Source: Scleromitrula shiraiana
Taxonomy: Eukaryota; Ascomycota; Leotiomycetes; Helotiales; Sclerotiniaceae
Reading direction: 5' to 3'
DNA length: 64,000 bases
Assembly: GCA_028455995.1 (NCBI GenBank)
Contig: JABELC010000003.1
Location: forward strand, 3,720,001 to 3,784,000
The position numbers were made by a program, and so were the translations under genes. How positions within the stretch are numbered: the first letter of the stretch is position 1; every line of letters begins with the position of its first letter. The notes beneath the pieces were generated by a model, which had not been told where the DNA came from, did no database searches, and saw only the letters and a program-made list of their open reading frames with translations. Below, piece after piece: positions 58,801 to 64,000 of the stretch.

Positions 58801-60029
58801 ATATAGAATGTTATTTATTTAAAATCGAGTTATATTATATTTATAGATGAATAGGATATTTTTTTGTTAAGAAACTGCATAATTTATTTAATTGCGTTGA
58901 TTATAAAAATAAATTTAATTATAAACAATTAGAATAATTTATAAAGTATTGTAAGGAATGCTAGTTTTATATTGATAAGTCTAGAAGATTTAAATTTAAG
59001 TTTTATGATAATATCAAATTCAATTTTATTATTATAATTGATATAATATATATTAATAATAATCTTGTTTTTTATATTATTAATAAAGTAATTCGGTTTA
59101 ATATTGTATACTTTATTAAGGATTTATTAGTTATAATAATATAGAATGTATTTTGTTTTGTATGGATCAATATCTATAATGGTTTTTTTGAGTTAATTGT
59201 TTATGATCAAGAAATTCATTTTATAGAAAAAGACTTTATTAATAATATTTATGCAATTATAATTAAAATTAAATATATATTTGTTGAAGTTTATTATTTT
59301 GTTAAAATGATTAAATATTATTATAAAATAATTTAATAAATATATATAATCATTATTAAAGAATTCGAAAGTGTTAAAGAAATTAATAAAGATATAAGAT
59401 TATAAATAGTTATTAAAATTGTTAATGATATTGTTAGTTTAAATAATTTTATTTTTATTTTATTAATATTTAGTGTATTTTTTTATTTGATATTTTTTGA
59501 TTTTTTTATTTTATTTATTTTATAATATATTATTGTAATTAATAAGGTAATAGATGAAGTATAAAAGGAATATGTTAAATGTATAATAATAGATACTTTA
59601 TATTAATATAATAGATTATCTATATTTTATTTATATAATCTTGAATTTAGATCTTTAGTTTTCGTTTATTAAGAGAAAGGTATTTGGGATAAATTATATG
59701 AACTTATCAAAATAAAAGGTCAAATATATATAGTTAAAATAAATAATTTTAATAAAGAATTTAAAAGCATTTTAGTAAAATTATATAAAAAAAAGTTTGA
59801 AATATTTAATGAATTATTTGATGATATAATTGATTTTTTATTAATAAAAAATCTTATTTTAGATTTAATTAATGATGAAGATTTTGATAATTTAGAAATA
59901 TTTTAATCAAAAAAAAATATTTATATATTAAATAAAAAGTCTATTTTTAATCTAATTTTTATTTTAATTTTATGTTTAAAACTAATGATTAAAATTCTTT
60001 ATTAAAAACAAACTTTAGAATATGATTAA

Positions 60030-60720
60030 ATGTACTTTGATAATGATAATAATAATAATTATATTATTAAAAATATTTTTAATATATATATTATTATAGA
60101 TTTTTTATCGATTATAAATCAATTTTATTTATTTTATAAAAAGGAAATAAATAATTTATTAAAAAAAAGTATATTTAAAATTGTTAAAAAAAACGATATA
60201 TTAGAAGGCACCCAAATTTTCTATAATAAATTTGTTGATTTTATTAAAAACAAAGATATATCAAAAATATTCAAGAAATCTAAATTAATAATTCAAGATT
60301 ATAACAATAAAAATAAAGAAATAATTTTAATAGAATTTTTTATTATTTAATAAATAAATTATAGAATTATATTATATTTTATAATTTTATAGAATATATA
60401 TTAATATATTCAATTATATTTTTATGATATATTATAAATATATATTTAATTAAAAATATTTTTGATTTATATATTTTATATTAAATTTTTATTAAAAATA
60501 GATTTCGAATTAAATATGATTTTTAAAATTGTATACTTGTTTTATAGTATTACAAAATTAGGAAATTATTGGTATTTTATATATTATAATTATTATACAA
60601 AAATCTTTAAAATGACTTTTTTTTTATTTAATAGTTGTTTATTTTATATTGATAAAGATAAAAAATTAGATATAATTGGATTATAGATTGATAATACCTT
60701 TATTTTTATTAATAAAAAAT
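60030..60720 (+). pseudogene. Copia reverse transcriptase remnant
   Basis: The longest surviving frames of the element. 60030-60350 contains YKKEINNLLKKSIFKIV, GTQIFYNKFVDFIKNK and KSKLIIQDYNNKNKE, which follow the N-terminal part of fungal copia RT domains. 60462-60686 contains KIVYLFYSITKLGNYWY, corresponding to the LYG-x-PEAG-x-HW region with RIP-type substitutions, and NSCLFYIDKDKK. A stop and loss of conserved residues separate the two. Not functional. Confidence 0.8.
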
Positions 60721-62072
60721 TTATAGATGAAAAAGAAGTTTAAATTAAAAAGAAAGATTATTTTTTGAAAGTATAAAAATAATTAATAATTGATTTTTTT
60801 TTTGAATTTAACGATATTTTAATTTAAATTAATAAAAATAATATAATTATACTTATTTAAAAATAATAATATAATAAATTTTATTTTGTAAAATATTTTT
60901 TTGTTGATTTTAAATTATGCATAAAAATTAAAAAAAATGCTTTTTTAAAAGAATAATATATTATTTAATGAGTTTGTGGTGTATATATTGTAAATATTTG
61001 TTAATTAAAAGTATTATTTAATTTATTATATATAATTTAAATTATTAATTTAATTAAAAATAATATAAATATTTTTAATAAATATATTTAATAACAAATT
61101 GATAATTCTAATTATGGTTTTATATTTGTTTTTTTTAAAATAGAATTATTATAAATAATTTGTTTTATTAATATAAGTTTTATAAATAATATTGATTTTT
61201 TTTTTTAAATTGATTTTATTATAATATTTGTTGATAAAGATAATAATATGAATATTATTTATTAGTTTTTTGTTAAATGCAAATGAGTTATATAAAACGT
61301 TTTTGTTTTAGAATTGTATAAAATGGAATATAGATTTGATATAGTTGTAATGATTAAGTTTAATATCGATGAAATTATAAATTGATTAATTAATGAGAAG
61401 ATTATAATCAATTTTATATTTTTTATAATTTATATTAATTTAAAATTATTTTATAAATGTTTAATTAGATTTAATATTTTTTAAAAAAAATATTTAATAA
61501 TTGATTTGGTTTTTATTTATTAATTATACAAATATAAAAAAATTATAAAAATTAAATGGATTGTTGATAATATAAATTTTATTAATATAATAATAAAATT
61601 GAAATTTTATATTGTTTTTAAAGATTTTATTAATATTAATAAAATCAATATTGATATAAAAAAATGGATTGAACGTAAATAAATCATTTTATTTACTTAA
61701 TAGAATAAATTATGATTATTCAAATTAGCATTTATTATAGATTAATTTATATAGTATATTAGTATATTACAATAAAAAGAATATAATAGGATAAATATGA
61801 TAAAAAAAATATTAATATAGAAAATGTAAAAACATAAAAAATTAATATAAAAAAAATATAGAGAATAATGATATTTATTAAAATTATTAAGATATTATTA
61901 TTTCAATCTAAAAAATAATCTTTTTAAAAATAATATTTATTAAAACAATAACAATTACAATTTTATATATATTTTTTTTAAATATTTTTTTTTATTATAT
62001 TATTTATATATATTTTAATTTTTTGATTTATTTTTATAAAAAGATAAAGAAAAATAATATTATAATATATAA

Positions 62073-62103
<31 letters not shown>

Positions 62104-62116
62104 CAAATAATATTAA

Positions 62117-62276
62117 TATTGGGATATAGATTATAAAATAGTATATAATAAATATATAATTATAATTGTATATATATATAATTTAACAATCTATACTATA
62201 GATAGATTAATAACAAGAATATCAAATACAAATTATAGTACTATAATTGTACGACTTAAACCGAAGTAAAACCACA
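62117..62276 (+). repeat. 3' LTR of the copia element, 160 bp
   Basis: Starts TATTGGGATATAG (first G mutated to A) and ends AAACCACA. It has the same length as the 5' LTR with no gaps needed over the compared ends. The inner half is AT-converted, while the outer end is less mutated. Confidence 0.9.
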
Positions 62277-62842
62277 GAGTTGAAATTGAATTTTAATATA
62301 AAATGCTTTAAATTTAAGGTATTATTCCAAATCATTATTAGTATTTATTTTTTTCAAAATCAATAATTATAATTTTTTTAAATAAATCTAATAATATATT
62401 AAAGATTTTTTAATCAATTTAATTTTTATTATATAAAAAAATTTTTTAAAAAGAATTATAATTATTGATTTTAAAGAAAATAAGTGTTAATAATAATTAT
62501 AATGATTTAAAAATGTTTATATTTAAAAATATACTTTTTTTTTTTTAATAATATAGTTGTATATTAAAATTTTAAGTTATAATAATATAATATATATAAA
62601 AATAATAAAAAAATGCATTTTAATTTATATAATCGATTTTAAAAAGTTATAATTATTAATTAATTTATTATTATTATTTAAAAAATTATTGATATATCGA
62701 TTTATTTATATTTATACTAAAGCAACAATCAAATACTCTTAAACCCTTCAATGCATCTCAGGTAAAAAATGAATATTATTGGTCAAAATTTTTTTATGTG
62801 GGGCAATATATCGAAGGGTCTGAGGATGAGATAACACAAAAC

Positions 62843-64000
62843 AAAATCCGATCAATCGATTGTGGTCAATTAGAGAAAAATCAATACGGAATATGTCATG
62901 TTGATATTGATTGGTTGGGAGTTTCTAGACTTTGATGCCAATTATCGCTATCACGTGAAACATACATACATACATACATACATACATGTGTTGTATCACG
63001 TGCACGACGTCCACATTTTTCATTCTTCTATAGTATGTATAGATATAGATTATCCATCCACATTTCCCAATTACACATGGGTTGGCTTGGCTTGGCTTGG
63101 CTTGGCTGTGGACTGCGGTGCGGGTAACACAGCGAACGGTTGATTGATTATATAATAAGTATTTTCTTAATGTTAATGTATACATATCAACAGTAGAATT
63201 AACCTATCAAATTCAGCCTTATTGACGACATCAGATTGAAGTATCGCATCTTTTGGTGTATCATTCATTATTGATGTTTTGAAACTTGAAGATTTGTAAG
63301 ATTTTATAGATTTTATAGATTTTATTTGGGGAATTGATGGATGGAGAATACATTTATTATTACGTTGCAACGATATGACGATATTTGAAGAGTATGAGAA
63401 GGGACGATAGGATAAATTTTCATATGAGTATGATCAATTAATATTGTATGAGAGGTTCTGTCACGAGATGGACAGAAATATTTCATTGGTAGATGGATAG
63501 GAGGAGTGAGACATGAGGTCTGAAGATTTGATCATGCACCTTCTTGATATGAAAGGGAGGCAGTAAGAAAGGAAGGTGAGAAAGAATATGATGTATTGTA
63601 AGAAATAATATGAATGTAAGGTAAGAATATAAAGGTAAGAAATAATATGAAGATAAGAAAGAATATGAATGTAAGAAAGAATATGAAAGTAAAGAATATG
63701 AAGGTAAAAAAAGAATATGAATATAAGAAAGAATATAGAGATTTGATATAAAGATTCCTCATATATATTATGTATTTTTAATCCAAATACGAAACTGTCA
63801 TCATTCATTCTTATTACATCTTATCTACGGTAGCTTCACTTTGACTAACTCGATAATACAAATTTATGTTGTACTCCCTTACATTTACATTTCCATCTGT
63901 ACTTATTACTTAATTATTCAACAAGATCTACCAGTATACAGTATACAGTAGTTGTCGCCATTTCTTGATTCTTGATATCAACTACCCTACCCGTTCGTAG
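62843..64000. other. Intergenic with simple repeats to the window end
   Basis: CATA tetramers at about 62961-62988, GGCTT pentamers (about 6) at about 63078-63107, GATTTTATA units near 63300-63328 and AAGAATATGAA-type units at about 63590-63735. Normal GC returns immediately after the transposon boundary. No supported gene; the small frames here are repeat-derived. Confidence 0.6.

Larger units (their letters stand above)
55682..62276 (+). mobile_element. RIPped Ty1/copia LTR retrotransposon, 6595 bp
   Basis: Two 160-bp LTRs flanked by a 5-bp duplication GAGTT (55677-55681 and 62277-62281). Sense is on the plus strand. Remnants in order: a gag zinc knuckle near 57985-58035 (YICKKEGY), a protease-like segment near 58395-58450, integrase near 58850-59520 (INIYNGF...LIVYDQE), reverse transcriptase 60030-60720, and an RNase H region near 61090-61400. 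Integrase before RT is the copia order. Stops (mostly TAA/TAG/TGA at former CAA/CAG/TGG) fill every frame, and GC is extremely low, so the element is dead. Confidence 0.92.
55170..62834. mobile_element. TIR element copy 2, 7665 bp, interrupted by a copia retrotransposon
   Basis: Terminal inverted repeats TTATCTCATCCTCAGACCC at 55170 and its reverse complement ending at 62834, flanked by a perfect 8-bp duplication CACAAAAC (55162-55169 and 62835-62842). Removing the retrotransposon and one copy of its 5-bp duplication leaves 1065 bp, close to the 1056 bp of copy 1 at 4236-5291. The left arm here matches the inverted right arm of copy 1 and vice versa, so the two copies are in opposite orientation. 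Very AT-rich, RIPped, non-coding apart from the inserted element. Confidence 0.9.

Overview
This window looks like filamentous ascomycete nuclear DNA. Genes carry short introns (46-97 nt in most cases) with GTAAGT/GTATGT/GTACGT-type donors and CTAA(C/T) branch points. There is a Zn2Cys6 transcription factor, and there are AT-saturated islands whose differences between copies are mostly transitions, as expected from repeat-induced point mutation (RIP). The mix of RIPped copia elements, a BTB-protein expansion and AT-rich islands fits Leotiomycetes, perhaps Sclerotiniaceae. That placement is inference and was not checked by any search. No tRNA, rRNA or CRISPR was seen.

Layout. 1-1166: 5' part of a Gly/Ser/Leu-rich membrane-anchored protein gene (minus), cut by the window edge. 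2160-3182: zinc-dependent alcohol dehydrogenase. 4236-5291: RIPped terminal-inverted-repeat (TIR) element with an 8-bp target duplication. 5822-7444: RRM protein. 9469-10637 and 13185-14371: two BTB/POZ genes. 16671-19872: kinesin-8 motor. 20703-23666: Zn2Cys6 transcription factor. 25919-27113: Cgi121-like KEOPS subunit. 28735-29905: third BTB paralogue. 31-48 kb: accessory region of unrecognised small genes, including a decayed locus (31121-32348), several small Cys-module genes (33825, 36803, 38542, 47664) and a same-strand tandem trio of paralogues (41868, 43938, 45882). 48-52 kb: low-complexity, strand-asymmetric DNA holding a candidate MITE. 51981-54519: five-exon MFS transporter. 55170-62834: a second copy of the TIR element, interrupted by a 6.6-kb RIPped Ty1/copia retrotransposon with 160-bp LTRs and a GAGTT duplication. 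62835-64000: simple repeats.

The conserved genes (kinesin-8, Cgi121, MFS, transcription factor, ADH) are unrelated housekeeping or regulatory genes and do not form a biosynthetic cluster. The less ordinary content is (i) the 33-48 kb block of lineage-specific-looking paralogues, with a shared intron splitting a CxxC motif and a trio sharing a QRxWQ / QWPT / MFP signature; (ii) the BTB trio with a conserved C-terminal WD-x4-[DE]W tail, encoded in two of them by a 27-nt terminal exon; and (iii) the nested transposon whose uninterrupted sister copy lies 50 kb away in opposite orientation. Most gene models below were spliced by hand from the sequence, and every junction given keeps the reading frame.
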